From: an uncultured Clostridia bacterium
GTDB lineage: Bacteria; Bacillota; Clostridia; Christensenellales; Borkfalkiaceae
Length of the DNA: 64,000 nt
Assembly: GCA_944327625.1 (NCBI GenBank)
Contig: CALVHL010000002.1
Location: forward strand, 62,001 to 126,000
Direction of reading: 5' to 3'
The position numbers and the translations under genes are program-made. Position 1 is the stretch's first letter, and each line of letters begins with the position of its first letter. Shown here piece after piece: positions 16,389 to 25,259 of the stretch. A model generated the notes under the pieces. The model saw nothing but the letters and a program-made list of their open reading frames with translations, was not told the origin of the DNA and made no database searches.

Positions 16389-17984
16389 TTATTTAAGCAT
16401 TTCAAGGTACAGCGCTTCATATTCTGCCGCCGACTTCTTCCAGCTGAAATCGGACGTAGCCGCGTTGTACATAAGTTTTGACCATACTTCCTTATTTCTG
16501 TAATCCCTTATAGCCTCGCGGATGACGTACATCATGTCGTGAGCGTTATAGTTGGTGAAAGTATAGCCATTATAGAGAGGCTTTATGCTGTCGTAAAGAC
16601 CGCCCGTCTCTCTTACTACGGGAATAGTCGCATACCTGCACGCGATCATCTGCGAAAGACCGCAGGGCTCTGACTTGGAAGGCATGAGGAATATATCAGA
16701 ACCGGAATAGATCTTGCGCGAAAGGTCGCCGTTGAATACGATATTTGCGCTGACCTTGTCGGGATACCTTCTTGCGAGATCCCTGAAATAGGTCTCGTAC
16801 TGATAGTCGCCCGTACCGAGAATGACGAGCTGAACGTCGTCCTGCAAAATCTCCTCGATGACGTTGGTGACGAGGTCAAGTCCCTTGTGCGAAACGAGAC
16901 GCGAAATCATTGAAATGATAGGCGTATCGGGCTTTTCGGGGAGATTGAGCATCTTCTGCAACTCCCTCTTGCAGATCGCCTTGCCAGACAGATCGTCTAT
17001 GCTGTAATTTGCGAACAGGTGCGTGTCGAGTTCGGAATTATAGCTCTTGTCGTCTATGCCGTTGAGAATACCCCTGAGCTTGAATGCGTTGTTTCTTACG
17101 ATGGGATCGAGCCCGTGCGCGAAATAAGCTTCCTTGATCTCGTCGGCGTATCTGGGGCTGACGGTCGAGAACCTCTCCGAAACCTCTATTGCGCCCTTCA
17201 TGAGATTTATGCAGTTATTGTACTCTACGAGGTACTGATATCTGCCATAAATGTCGAAAAGCGTCGAGAGAATGTCGAGGGAATACTGTCCCTGATATTC
17301 TATGTTGTGTATGGTAAAGAGCGACCTTATGAACTGATACTCAGGTCTGAAACAGTAGTTGGTTTTGAGATAAATAGCCGCAAGAGCCGCCTGCCAGTCG
17401 TGGCAATGCATAACTTCGGGATAGAAGTTGAGGAAAGGCATTATTTCAAGCACAGCCCTCGAGAAGAATGCAAATCTCTCGCCGTCGTCGAAATAGCCGT
17501 AGCAGCCGGGACGCTTGAAATAGAATTCGTTATCGAGGAAATAATAGATAACGCCGTCCTTCTCGTAGGAGAAGATGCCGCAATACTGGTTACGCCATGC
17601 AAGATGAACGTAGAGATTGCCGAGATAGGTGAACTTGTCGCAATATTCCTTCTTTATGTCGGAATAGAGAGGAATTACCACCCTCACGTCGAATTTTCCG
17701 CTTGCCGCAACCGCCGTAGAGAGCGAACCGATTACTTCGGCAAGGCCGCCCGTCTGAATGAAGGGCGTTGCCTCGGAAGCGACGAACAAAATCTTCTTCT
17801 TTTCGGTGAATACTTCCGCAGCGGCAGCTGCTTCTTCCACCTTCGCAACCTCCTCTTTTACCGTCTCGGCTACGCTCTTTTTTGTCGCAGTCTTTCTGGT
17901 AGTCGTCTTCTTTGCAGCAACGGGCTTATCCGTCGCAGTCTTGGTCTTTCTGGTGGTCGTCTTTTTCGTTTCGGTATCAGCCAT
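16389..17984 (-). CDS. glgA: Glycogen synthase with lysine/threonine-rich N-terminal tail
   Basis: GlgA adds glucose from ADP-glucose to growing glucan (GT5). The 531-residue protein has an unusual first 62 residues: repeats such as KKTTTRKT and ATDKPVAAKK, then an acidic and alanine-rich stretch. The catalytic domain starts at about KKILFVASEATPF (63). The ADP-glucose loop reads I-Q77-T-G-G-L, with Gln where the K-x-G-G-L lysine usually is; some Firmicutes GlgA also vary here. The C-terminal SEPCGLSQMIACRYATIPVVRETGGL segment is intact. Without the tail, the length (about 470) is normal. Start ATG 17984 follows AAGGGGTAA, so the tail appears to be translated. Confidence 0.93.
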   Translation of the reverse strand: MADTETKKTTTRKTKTATDKPVAAKKTTTRKTATKKSVAETVKEEVAKVEEAAAAAEVFTEKKKILFVASEATPFIQTGGLAEVIGSLSTAVAASGKFDVRVVIPLYSDIKKEYCDKFTYLGNLYVHLAWRNQYCGIFSYEKDGVIYYFLDNEFYFKRPGCYGYFDDGERFAFFSRAVLEIMPFLNFYPEVMHCHDWQAALAAIYLKTNYCFRPEYQFIRSLFTIHNIEYQGQYSLDILSTLFDIYGRYQYLVEYNNCINLMKGAIEVSERFSTVSPRYADEIKEAYFAHGLDPIVRNNAFKLRGILNGIDDKSYNSELDTHLFANYSIDDLSGKAICKRELQKMLNLPEKPDTPIISMISRLVSHKGLDLVTNVIEEILQDDVQLVILGTGDYQYETYFRDLARRYPDKVSANIVFNGDLSRKIYSGSDIFLMPSKSEPCGLSQMIACRYATIPVVRETGGLYDSIKPLYNGYTFTNYNAHDMMYVIREAIRDYRNKEVWSKLMYNAATSDFSWKKSAAEYEALYLEMLK

Positions 17985-18011
17985 TTAAAATTACCCCTTA
18001 ATTCTATATTA

Positions 18012-19115
18012 TCAGATGCGCGTGCCCTTGTTGATGAAATAGGGCTTCTTTTCGTAGCCTGCAAGCAGCCTGCCGTTGCCGATTATGCAATCCTTATCGC
18101 TGACGACATAGGAGAGCTTGCAGTCCTCGCCGATGAGATTTTCGCTCATTATTATGCAGTTTTTAAGCACTGCGCCCTTGCTTACCTTTACGTTGCGGAA
18201 AAGTATGCAGTTCTCGACCGTGCCCTCGATGAGGCAGCCGTCGTGAATGAGCGAATTGGTGACCTTCGCGGTCTCCGTAAACTTGGCGGGAGGAGCATCG
18301 TTTATCTTGGTGTATATGTCTCTGTCGCCGAATATTTCCTTTCTGACAGTCTTGTCGAGAAGATCCATATTGGACTTGAAATAGCTTTCGAGCGAGCTTA
18401 CGCTGCTGTAATAGCCGTCGAATTTGTAGCCGTAGATCTTATAGGTGGAAAGACCTGCGAGCAGTATATCCTTGGAGAAGCTGGTATAACCCCTCGAAAT
18501 AGCCGTCTGAATGACGTTGAGAAGGAACGAAGTGCGCGCAACGAAGGCGTTGATATAGTGCTTCTTGACGCCCTTTGCGTGGGTATTGATCTCGATAGAC
18601 TTAACCTTTTCATCCTTGCCCGTATCGAGAATTATGTAGGAGCTGTTCTCGCTCTCGTGCTCGTGATAGATGAGCGTAATGTCTGCATTGGTGGCGATAT
18701 GCTGTTCGATGACCTTGCTGTAATCGAGCTTGTAGACCGCATCGCTGTCAGCTATGACGACGAAGTCTTCCTTGCACTTCTTGAGGAACGCGGAAGAACC
18801 TTTGAGCGCTTCGAGCCTGTTCTTATAGAGCATTTCGCTCTCGTCGCTGTAAGGAGGAAGCAGAATGAGGCCGCCCTCCTTTCTCGCCAGATCCCACTCC
18901 TTGCCGGAGCCGAGGTGATCCATCAGCGACTGATAGTTGTTTTTGGTTATTATGCCGACGGTGGTTATGCCGGAATTGACCATGTTGGAAAGGGTAAAGT
19001 CAACCAGACGGTATCTGCCGCCGTAGGGAATGGAGCCCTTGGACCTTACTTTGGTTAATTCGGGAACCTGCTCGTCATTGATGCTTGAAAAAATTACGCC
19101 GACCGTAGTGTTCAT
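18012..19115 (-). CDS. glgD: Glucose-1-phosphate adenylyltransferase subunit GlgD
   Basis: GlgD is the GlgC paralogue that joins GlgC in the ADP-glucose pyrophosphorylase of Firmicutes and modulates it. The 367-residue protein has the nucleotidyltransferase fold (GSIPYGGRYRLVDFTLSNMVNSG) and a left-handed beta-helix C-terminus with hexapeptide repeats (about 270-350). Instead of the GlgC motif GGQGSRL it begins VGVIFSSINDE, so the nucleotide-binding glycines are lost, as expected for GlgD. A good ribosome-binding site precedes ATG 19115. It starts 15 bases after glgC. Confidence 0.95.
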   Translation of the reverse strand: MNTTVGVIFSSINDEQVPELTKVRSKGSIPYGGRYRLVDFTLSNMVNSGITTVGIITKNNYQSLMDHLGSGKEWDLARKEGGLILLPPYSDESEMLYKNRLEALKGSSAFLKKCKEDFVVIADSDAVYKLDYSKVIEQHIATNADITLIYHEHESENSSYIILDTGKDEKVKSIEINTHAKGVKKHYINAFVARTSFLLNVIQTAISRGYTSFSKDILLAGLSTYKIYGYKFDGYYSSVSSLESYFKSNMDLLDKTVRKEIFGDRDIYTKINDAPPAKFTETAKVTNSLIHDGCLIEGTVENCILFRNVKVSKGAVLKNCIIMSENLIGEDCKLSYVVSDKDCIIGNGRLLAGYEKKPYFINKGTRI

Positions 19116-19130
19116 TATTCTATTCCCCCC

Positions 19131-20333
19131 TTAAACGCTTTTATCGACTATTTCGCCTGCGGCAACCTTAGCGCCGTCGCTAACTTCGACGCCCCTGCCG
19201 AGAACGGTTATGCCGCTCGTCTTGCCTTCGACCTTGCATGCAACGCTCTTTTCGTCGCCTACGACCGAGCCTACGCCGACGGTCACTTCTTCGTCGATTA
19301 TCGAATAGTTGACCTTAGCGCCCGACTTGACGACGATATTGCCCATGAGCACGCTGTCGACGACTTCCGCGCCTTCTTCGATTATGCAGTTGGTGCCGAT
19401 GACGGAGTTGATTACCTTGCCCTCGACTTCGCAGCCGTTGGCGATAAGCGAATTAACTACTTCGCCTGCAACGTAAGCGGGAGGCGCGAGCGGGCTTCTC
19501 GAATGAATAACGTTGTCGCTGTCGCGCAGTTCAAAGTTGGGAACGGTGCCGAGAAGGTCCATGTTGGCTTCGAGCAGCGAGGTTATCGTGCCGACGTCCT
19601 TCCAATAACCTTCAAAGCGATAGGAATACATCTTTTCGCCCGCGTTGAGCATTGCGGGAAGAATGTTCTTGCCGAAGTCCTTTTCCGACTTGGGATCCTG
19701 CTCGTCAAGTTCAAGATACTTGAACAACTTGGAAGCCGTGAAAATGTAAATACCCATCGAAGCGAGGTTGCTCTTGGGCTGCTTGGGCTTCTCCTCGAAC
19801 TCATAGATGGTGCCGTCGGGGTTGGTGTTGAGAATACCGAACCTCGAAGCCTCTTTGAGGGGAACTTCCATGCAGGCTATCGTACAGTCTGCCCCTGCCT
19901 CTTTGTGCGCGGTGAGCATCTTGTCATAGTCCATCTTGTAGATGTGGTCGCCCGAAAGAATGAGAACGTACTCGGGATCGTACATCTTCATGAAGCGGAT
20001 ATTCTGATAGATTGCGTTTGCAGTGCCCTTATACCACGACGTATCTTTCTTTGCCTCGTAGGGCGAAAGGATATGCACGCCGCCGAAGGTTCTGTCAAGG
20101 TCCCAGGGCTGGCCGTTACCGACATATTCGTTGAGCACCAGTGGCTGGTACTGCGTGAGTACGCCGACGGTATCGATACCGGAGTTTATACAGTTCGACA
20201 GAGGAAAGTCGATTATCCTGTACTTCGCGCCGAACGATACGGCAGGTTTTGCTATGTTGCTGGTCAGCGCATAAAGTCTGCTACCCTGACCGCCGGCAAG
20301 CAACATTGCAACACATTCTTTTTTTCTTAGCAT
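19131..20333 (-). CDS. glgC: Glucose-1-phosphate adenylyltransferase (ADP-glucose pyrophosphorylase)
   Basis: GlgC makes ADP-glucose from ATP and glucose 1-phosphate, the committed step of glycogen synthesis. The 400-residue protein has [38 protein letters not shown], the catalytic [11 protein letters not shown] and FEEKP, plus the C-terminal beta-helix. It is the first gene of the operon, with GGGGGAT as ribosome-binding site and a possible promoter about 25-50 bases upstream. It pairs with the glgD product. Confidence 0.97.
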   Translation of the reverse strand: MLRKKECVAMLLAGGQGSRLYALTSNIAKPAVSFGAKYRIIDFPLSNCINSGIDTVGVLTQYQPLVLNEYVGNGQPWDLDRTFGGVHILSPYEAKKDTSWYKGTANAIYQNIRFMKMYDPEYVLILSGDHIYKMDYDKMLTAHKEAGADCTIACMEVPLKEASRFGILNTNPDGTIYEFEEKPKQPKSNLASMGIYIFTASKLFKYLELDEQDPKSEKDFGKNILPAMLNAGEKMYSYRFEGYWKDVGTITSLLEANMDLLGTVPNFELRDSDNVIHSRSPLAPPAYVAGEVVNSLIANGCEVEGKVINSVIGTNCIIEEGAEVVDSVLMGNIVVKSGAKVNYSIIDEEVTVGVGSVVGDEKSVACKVEGKTSGITVLGRGVEVSDGAKVAAGEIVDKSV

Positions 20334-20356
20334 TGCTGAAATCCCCCAATAAATTA

Positions 20357-20385
20357 TTTTTATTTATTTTATATAAACAAGTCAA
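20357..20385 (-). promoter_or_regulatory. Possible glgC promoter
   Basis: On the minus strand TTGACT (20380-20385), 17-base spacer, TAAAAA (20357-20362). The -35 is good and the -10 weak. Confidence 0.45.
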
Positions 20386-20655
20386 TCCAAAAAAGCGGTT
20401 CATGCCGCAACTTTTTACGTTGACTGATTTGTTTTCATGTCGGATAATGTCTGACCGGTCCCGTCCGACGCCTGCGGCAATACAGTCGCCGCGCCGCCCG
20501 AACGCCTATTTTTACAGAAAAAAGGCTGCCGTGCATACTGCCTTACAATACATTATTTATTTTAGCATATAGCTAAAAATTTTTCAAGACGGAAAGGCGA
20601 AAAAATACAAAAAAATTGCGTATTTTTCTGAGGTTTTTCAAATATAAAATAAAAC
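20386..20655. other. Gene-free region upstream of glgC
   Basis: Part of a 371-base gap between glgC and the phosphotransferase gene. No gene is convincing. On + there is a promoter-like pair TTGACT (20420-20425), 17 bases, GATAAT (20443-20448) that would read into a GC-richer patch (about 20455-20520) without an open frame. TTTTAGC and GCTAAAA (20561-20579) are an exact inverted repeat. I cannot say whether it holds a leader structure or a small RNA. Confidence 0.4.
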
Positions 20656-20687
20656 AAAAAGCCGCGGAAAGGTTTTCCGCAGCTTTT
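20656..20687 (-). terminator. Terminator of adhE-phosphotransferase unit
   Basis: GCGGAAA and TTTCCGC, extended across one mismatch by AAAGC and GCTTT, form the stem. On the minus strand it ends in a T-run. It lies about 18 bases after the phosphotransferase stop. Confidence 0.8.
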
Positions 20688-20704
20688 CGGGTTAGTTTTG
20701 TCAA

Positions 20705-21454
20705 TTACTGATAATCTACGACGTCAATCCACCTGCGGAGGAAATTCTCCTCCTCCTTCTTAGCCTTGGTAAGGCGCGAAGCGGCGACGATGGGTATCCA
20801 CTTCTGCACGTACTGCTTGGCGGTGTCGGTTTTGAGGCAATAGAGATTGAGGTACTTCTCTGCAAGCTCGTCCTTGCCTTCGAGGTAGAATTCGAGATAC
20901 GTCCTCGCAACGTCCGCCGAGGAGTTGCCCTGGGTTGCGTGCGACCAGTCGATTATGTAGGGCGTACCGTCTGCCGTGATGATTATGTTGCTGGGGTGGA
21001 AGTCGCCGTGGCACAGACGAAGGTGCTTGGGCAGCGAGTCGAGGCGCATGTGCAGGTCGTACCTCGTCGTGGCGTTGAGGTCTGCCGCGCTAATTCTCGC
21101 GTTCATCTTGTCTTTGAGCTTGTTGAGCATGGGAACTTTCTTGGAAAGCACGGTGATCTGGAGGTCTACGAAGAATTCGAGATACTCGTCGAGCTTGTCG
21201 GGGTTTTCCTTCATGAGCGTGCTCAGCGTCTTACCCTCGATATAGTCCATGACCATCGCCCACTTGCCGTTTACGACTTCGATTGCCTTGATCTTGGGAA
21301 TGTTGAGGTCGGTCTCCTCAACCCTTGCCTGGTTGAGAGCTTCGTTCAGAATGTCAGCCTTGGAATAGTCCGCATTGAATACCTTTACGAAACCTTCTTC
21401 GGTTCTGTACATTTCCTTATCGGGACGGGAAGTAACTAAATTATCCAATTTCAT
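20705..21454 (-). CDS. Aminoglycoside phosphotransferase-like kinase
   Basis: The 249-residue protein has the APH/choline-kinase-like fold. The catalytic loop reads LCHGDFHPSNIII (about residues 147-159) and the metal-binding segment YIIDWSHAT (about 165-173). An N-terminal lobe with GFVKVFNADYSKADILNEAL supplies the ATP site. Such proteins phosphorylate small molecules; the substrate is unknown and resistance is not implied. AGGAGGAAATC precedes the start. It begins 22 bases after adhE, so the two are likely co-transcribed, possibly linking it to fermentation or metabolite repair. That link is conjecture. Confidence 0.8.
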   Translation of the reverse strand: MKLDNLVTSRPDKEMYRTEEGFVKVFNADYSKADILNEALNQARVEETDLNIPKIKAIEVVNGKWAMVMDYIEGKTLSTLMKENPDKLDEYLEFFVDLQITVLSKKVPMLNKLKDKMNARISAADLNATTRYDLHMRLDSLPKHLRLCHGDFHPSNIIITADGTPYIIDWSHATQGNSSADVARTYLEFYLEGKDELAEKYLNLYCLKTDTAKQYVQKWIPIVAASRLTKAKKEEENFLRRWIDVVDYQ

Positions 21455-21476
21455 GATCGATTTCCTCCTGTATCAT

Positions 21477-24089
21477 TCAGTTTTTGCCGTAGTAAGCGTT
21501 GAGGTACATTTCCTTTATCTCGCTCATGAGCGGATAGCGGGGATTTGCGCCCGTGCACTGGTCGTCGAATGCCTGCTCTACCATGTCGTCGAGACGCGCA
21601 AGGAAGTCGGCTTCGTCGATATTGTATTCCTTGATGGTCTTCTTGATGCCGACCTTTGCTTTGAGCTTGTCGATCGCCTCGATGAGGTTTTCAAGCTTTT
21701 CGTTGTCGTTTTTGCCGCCAATTCCGAGGCTTTCGGCAACTTCCGCATAGCGGCGGAGCGTCTTGGGATGATCGTACTGGCTGAACGTGCCCATCTTTGC
21801 GGGAGCTTCGGCAGCATTGAAGCGCAGCACTTCGTCAATCATGAGCGCGTTTGCAACGCCGTGAGGCAGGTGATGGAACGCGCCGAGCTTGTGCGCCATG
21901 GAGTGGCATACGCCGAGGAAGGCATTTGCGAACGCCATGCCCGCCATGGTTGCGGCATTAGCCATCTTCTCCCTCGCTTCATAGTCGGTCTGACCGTTGT
22001 CGTAAGCCCTGGGAAGATACTCGAATATAACTTTGAGCGCCTGCTTTGCAAGTCCGTCGGTGTAGTCGGTTGCCATCACGGAAGCGATAGCTTCGAGCGC
22101 GTGGGTAACGGCGTCTATACCCGATGCCGCAGTAAGTCCCTTGGGCGCGGACATGTGCAGGTCGGTGTCTATGATTGCCATGTTGGGCATGAGTTCATAG
22201 TCGGCAAGAGGATACTTGATGCCCGTCTTTTCGTCGGTAATGACGGCGAAAGGCGTAACTTCGGAACCCGTGCCCGCCGAGGTGGGAATTGCTATGAAAT
22301 ATGCCTTTTCTCCCATCTTGGGGAAGGTGTAAATACGCTTTCTGATGTCGACGAAGCGCATTGCCATGTCGAGGAAATCTGCTTCGGGATGCTCGTAGAG
22401 TACCCACATGATCTTGGCTGCGTCCATTGCAGAGCCGCCGCCGAGCGCGATTATCGTATCGGGCTGGAATGCTCTCATCTGCTCTACGCCTTCGAGAGCG
22501 CAGGCAAGCGTGGGATCGGGAGCGACGTTGAAGAACGTCGAATGTTTGATGCCCATTTCATCGAGCTTGTCGGTTATGCAGGTAGTAAATCCGCTCTTGT
22601 AGAGGAACGTATCGGTGACGATGAACGCCCTCTTTTTGCCCATGACCGTTTTGAGCTCGTCGAGCGCGACGGGCAGGCAGCCTCTCTTTAAGTAAACTTT
22701 CTGGGGTGCTCTGAACCACAACATATTCTCTCTCCTTTCAGCGACAGTCTTGATATTTAAGAGGTGCTTTACGCCGACGTTTTCGGAGACGGAGTTGCCG
22801 CCCCACGAACCGCAGCCGAGCGTGAGCGAAGGATTGAGTTTGAAGTTGTAAAGATCGCCGATGCCGCCGTGCGACGAGGGCGTGTTTACGAGAATACGGC
22901 AGGTCTTCATGGCTTCGCGGAAGACTTCGAGCTTCTTCTCCCCGTTTGCCACGTTGAGATAGATCGACGAAGTGTGACCGTAGCCGCCGTCCGCAACCAG
23001 CCTTTCAGCCTTTGCGACGGCATCTTCAAAGCTTGCCGCCCTGTACATTGCAAGCACGGGAGAAAGCTTTTCGTGAGCGAATTCTTCGGAGAGGTCGACC
23101 GATTCGACTTCGCCGATAAGTATTTTTGCCGTTTCGGGCACTTTTACGCCTGCGAGAGAGGCGATTTTATATGCGCTCTGTCCGACAATTTTTGCATTGA
23201 GCGCACCATTGATTATAATCGTCTTTCTGACTTTGTCAAGTTCCTCGCCTTTGAGGAAATAGCAGCCTCTGTACGCAAACTCCTTCTTGACCTTGTCATA
23301 GATCTTGTCTGCGACGATTACCGACTGTTCGGAAGCGCAGATCATACCGTTATCGAAAGTCTTGCTGTGAATAATGGAGCTTACGGCAAGCAGAATGTCG
23401 GCGCTCTCGTCGATGATTGCGGGGGTATTGCCCGCACCGACGCCGAGGGCGGGTTTGCCGCTCGAATAAGCCGCCTTAACCATTCCGGGGCCGCCGGTTG
23501 CGAGTATGGTGTCTACGCTCGCCATGAGCATATTGGTCATTTCGAGCGAGGGAATGTCTATCCAGCTGATTATGCCTTCGGGAGCGCCCGCCTCAACCGC
23601 CGCTTCGTAGACGACCTTTGCCGCCGCGATGGTTGCGCCCTTTGCTCTGGGGTGAGGGCTTATGATACAGCCGTTTCTGGTCTTTAAACAGAGCAAGGTC
23701 TTGAAAATTGCCGTGGACGTGGGGTTAGTCGTGGGAATGACCGCGCCGATTACGCCGATAGGTTCTGCAATCTTGGTGATGCCGTAGGACTTGTCTTCTT
23801 CGATTACGCCGCAAGTTTTGGTAAACTTATATTTGTTGTAGATGTACTCGGCGGCGTAGTGATTTTTGATGACTTTGTCTTCAACCACACCCATTCCGGT
23901 TTCCTCTACCGCAAGCTTGGCGAGGGGAATACGCATTTTGTTTGCCGCTGTCGCGCAGGCAAGGAAAATCTTGTCGACCTGTTCCTGGGTGTAGGTCGCG
24001 TAGATCTTCTGCGCTTCTCTTACTCTTTTCAGTTCTGCTTCAAGCTTTTCTACGCTGTCGCAAATGCCGTAATCAAGTTTAAAAACCAT
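21477..24089 (-). CDS. adhE: Bifunctional aldehyde/alcohol dehydrogenase AdhE
   Basis: AdhE converts acetyl-CoA to acetaldehyde and then ethanol with NADH, regenerating NAD+ in fermentation. At 870 residues it is full length. The N-terminal acylating aldehyde dehydrogenase half has the nucleophile in GMICASEQSV. The C-terminal iron alcohol dehydrogenase half has GGGSAMDAAK and the metal-ligand region GVCHSMAHKLGAFHHLPHG. Family members assemble into spirosomes. The gene has its own leader, with TATAAT on the minus strand at 24147-24152 and a perfect palindrome between it and the ribosome-binding site. I looked for a Rex operator but found no well-spaced site. Confidence 0.97.
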   Translation of the reverse strand: MVFKLDYGICDSVEKLEAELKRVREAQKIYATYTQEQVDKIFLACATAANKMRIPLAKLAVEETGMGVVEDKVIKNHYAAEYIYNKYKFTKTCGVIEEDKSYGITKIAEPIGVIGAVIPTTNPTSTAIFKTLLCLKTRNGCIISPHPRAKGATIAAAKVVYEAAVEAGAPEGIISWIDIPSLEMTNMLMASVDTILATGGPGMVKAAYSSGKPALGVGAGNTPAIIDESADILLAVSSIIHSKTFDNGMICASEQSVIVADKIYDKVKKEFAYRGCYFLKGEELDKVRKTIIINGALNAKIVGQSAYKIASLAGVKVPETAKILIGEVESVDLSEEFAHEKLSPVLAMYRAASFEDAVAKAERLVADGGYGHTSSIYLNVANGEKKLEVFREAMKTCRILVNTPSSHGGIGDLYNFKLNPSLTLGCGSWGGNSVSENVGVKHLLNIKTVAERRENMLWFRAPQKVYLKRGCLPVALDELKTVMGKKRAFIVTDTFLYKSGFTTCITDKLDEMGIKHSTFFNVAPDPTLACALEGVEQMRAFQPDTIIALGGGSAMDAAKIMWVLYEHPEADFLDMAMRFVDIRKRIYTFPKMGEKAYFIAIPTSAGTGSEVTPFAVITDEKTGIKYPLADYELMPNMAIIDTDLHMSAPKGLTAASGIDAVTHALEAIASVMATDYTDGLAKQALKVIFEYLPRAYDNGQTDYEAREKMANAATMAGMAFANAFLGVCHSMAHKLGAFHHLPHGVANALMIDEVLRFNAAEAPAKMGTFSQYDHPKTLRRYAEVAESLGIGGKNDNEKLENLIEAIDKLKAKVGIKKTIKEYNIDEADFLARLDDMVEQAFDDQCTGANPRYPLMSEIKEMYLNAYYGKN

Positions 24090-24114
24090 AAAATATCTCC
24101 TGTTATTTTTTTGC

Positions 24115-24134
24115 CATAATTTTGTAAAATTATG
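24115..24134. promoter_or_regulatory. Palindrome in the adhE leader
   Basis: CATAATTTT and AAAATTATG are perfect nine-base arms separated by GT. The site lies between the TATAAT of the adhE promoter (24147-24152) and the ribosome-binding site, a position suited to an operator or a leader hairpin. Confidence 0.5.
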
Positions 24135-24293
24135 TCCTTCAAGATGATTATACCAAAAACGGGCGCATTATTTTAAATTTAAACCTAAATTTATTTTTTG
24201 TTAGAAATTTGTGAGCAAAAAAAATACTTTGAAAAATTCAAACACGACATTTTTACAATTTTCGTCACGACAAAATTATTTGTTCGATTTTGC

Positions 24294-24322
24294 TTGACAC
24301 GCGACACAAATTACTATATAAT
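24294..24322 (+). promoter_or_regulatory. Promoter of tRNA-Leu
   Basis: Consensus TTGACA (24294-24299), 17-base spacer and TATAAT (24317-24322), ending 13 bases before the tRNA. Confidence 0.92.
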
Positions 24323-24335
24323 TTTTATGTTTTTC

Positions 24336-24418
24336 GCGGATATGGCGGAATTGGCAGACGCGCTGGTTTCAGGTTCCAGTGGGCGACCATGCAGGTTCAA
24401 CTCCTGTTATCCGCACCA
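24336..24418 (+). tRNA. tRNA-Leu (CAG)
   Basis: The 83-base gene folds as a class II tRNA. The acceptor arms are GCGGATA and TATCCGC, with encoded ACCA at 24415-24418. The D arm includes GGCGGAATTGGCAGACGC. The anticodon loop TTCAGGT gives CAG, read as leucine. The anticodon stem has one U-U pair next to the loop. A short variable arm and a T arm with GGTTCAACTCC follow. It has a consensus promoter and its own terminator. Confidence 0.93.
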
Positions 24419-24423
24419 AAAAG

Positions 24424-24460
24424 CAACCCTTTTCGACACTTCGGAGAGGGTTGTTTTTTT
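24424..24460 (+). terminator. Terminator of tRNA-Leu
   Basis: CAACCCT (24424-24430) pairs with AGGGTTG (24447-24453), followed by seven T. Confidence 0.9.
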
Positions 24461-24581
24461 CTTGTCTGCACAGAGTTTGCGGATTAAATAATAATTCTCC
24501 ACCTTTTCTGTGAAATTCTACGCTTCGTGGGTGTACTTTGCCGCGCGACCGAGGTAAAATAATATTGCAAAGGAGGCAAAA

Positions 24582-25190
24582 ATGGACCAGATAAAGACAG
24601 GAAAATTCATTCAGGAGATGCGAAAGGCACAGGGGCTGACGCAGAGACAGCTTGCAGAAAAGCTGTCAATCTCAGACAAAACGGTTTCCAAATGGGAAAC
24701 GGGTTGCGGACTTCCCGAAGTTTCAATAATGCCGGAGCTATGCAATCTGCTCGGCATATCGGTAAACGAACTGCTTGCGGGGCAGAAACTCGACGACGGA
24801 CAATATTATAAAAAGGCAGAAGAAAATATACTCGCCCTTATAAGAGAAAAAGCCGAGGCAAAAAAGAAACTCATTCTCTCGATAATCGTCGAAACCATGA
24901 CGGTTATTTCGGGCACTACCCTGCTTCTCCTTGCGGGACTGCTTGAAATGCCGATATGGCTCAGAATAGTGCTTATCGCCCTCGCCGTAATCGTCTATTC
25001 GCTCGGCATCGGCGTTGCCTGTGTGCTCGACAAAGACGCGGGCGTCTACGAATGTCCCGCCTGCGGTCAGCGCTTCGTGCCCACGATGAAGGAATACGTC
25101 GCAGGCGCGCACACGATTTTGAGGAGAAAGCTCCGCTGTCCCAACTGCGGCAAAAAGAGCTATTGCAGAAAGCGCCTGACGCGCTCGTAA
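24582..25190 (+). CDS. XRE-family regulator with two membrane helices and a zinc ribbon
   Basis: The 202-residue protein has an N-terminal helix-turn-helix (about residues 8-62; LTQRQLAEKLSISDKTVSKWETG), a basic linker, two hydrophobic helices (about 96-118 and 124-145), and a C-terminal ribbon with CPAC and CPNC pairs (about 159-195) suited to zinc. It is probably a membrane-tethered DNA-binding protein. Targets are not evident; it stands alone between tRNA-Leu and the choloylglycine hydrolase gene. AAAGGAGGC before ATG is a strong ribosome-binding site. It is one of three + strand protein genes right of 9.4 kb. Confidence 0.8.
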   Translation: MDQIKTGKFIQEMRKAQGLTQRQLAEKLSISDKTVSKWETGCGLPEVSIMPELCNLLGISVNELLAGQKLDDGQYYKKAEENILALIREKAEAKKKLILSIIVETMTVISGTTLLLLAGLLEMPIWLRIVLIALAVIVYSLGIGVACVLDKDAGVYECPACGQRFVPTMKEYVAGAHTILRRKLRCPNCGKKSYCRKRLTRS

Positions 25191-25200
25191 TAATGAAGAA

Positions 25201-25244
25201 GATTTGACGGCGTCGCTTATCGAAGCGACGCCGTCAAATCTTTT
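25201..25244. terminator. Bidirectional terminator with 18-bp stem
   Basis: GATTTGACGGCGTCGCTT (25201-25218) and its exact complement (25223-25240) surround ATCG, followed by TTTT. It serves the XRE gene and the convergent hydrolase gene. Confidence 0.9.
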
Positions 25245-25259
25245 AAATCAGCAAAAAAA

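Noticed and set aside
17019-19058. Long open frame of 679 codons antisense to glgA and glgD
   Set aside because: It mirrors real genes on the other strand and arises from their codon bias; similar long antisense frames lie opposite carB and glgP.
24200-24225. Rex-like operator upstream of adhE
   Set aside because: TTGTTA and GAGCAA half sites are present but the spacing does not fit the 18-base Rex site.
24198-24491. Open frames of 60-100 codons across the tRNA-Leu gene
   Set aside because: They run through a tRNA with its own promoter and terminator, and have no ribosome-binding site.
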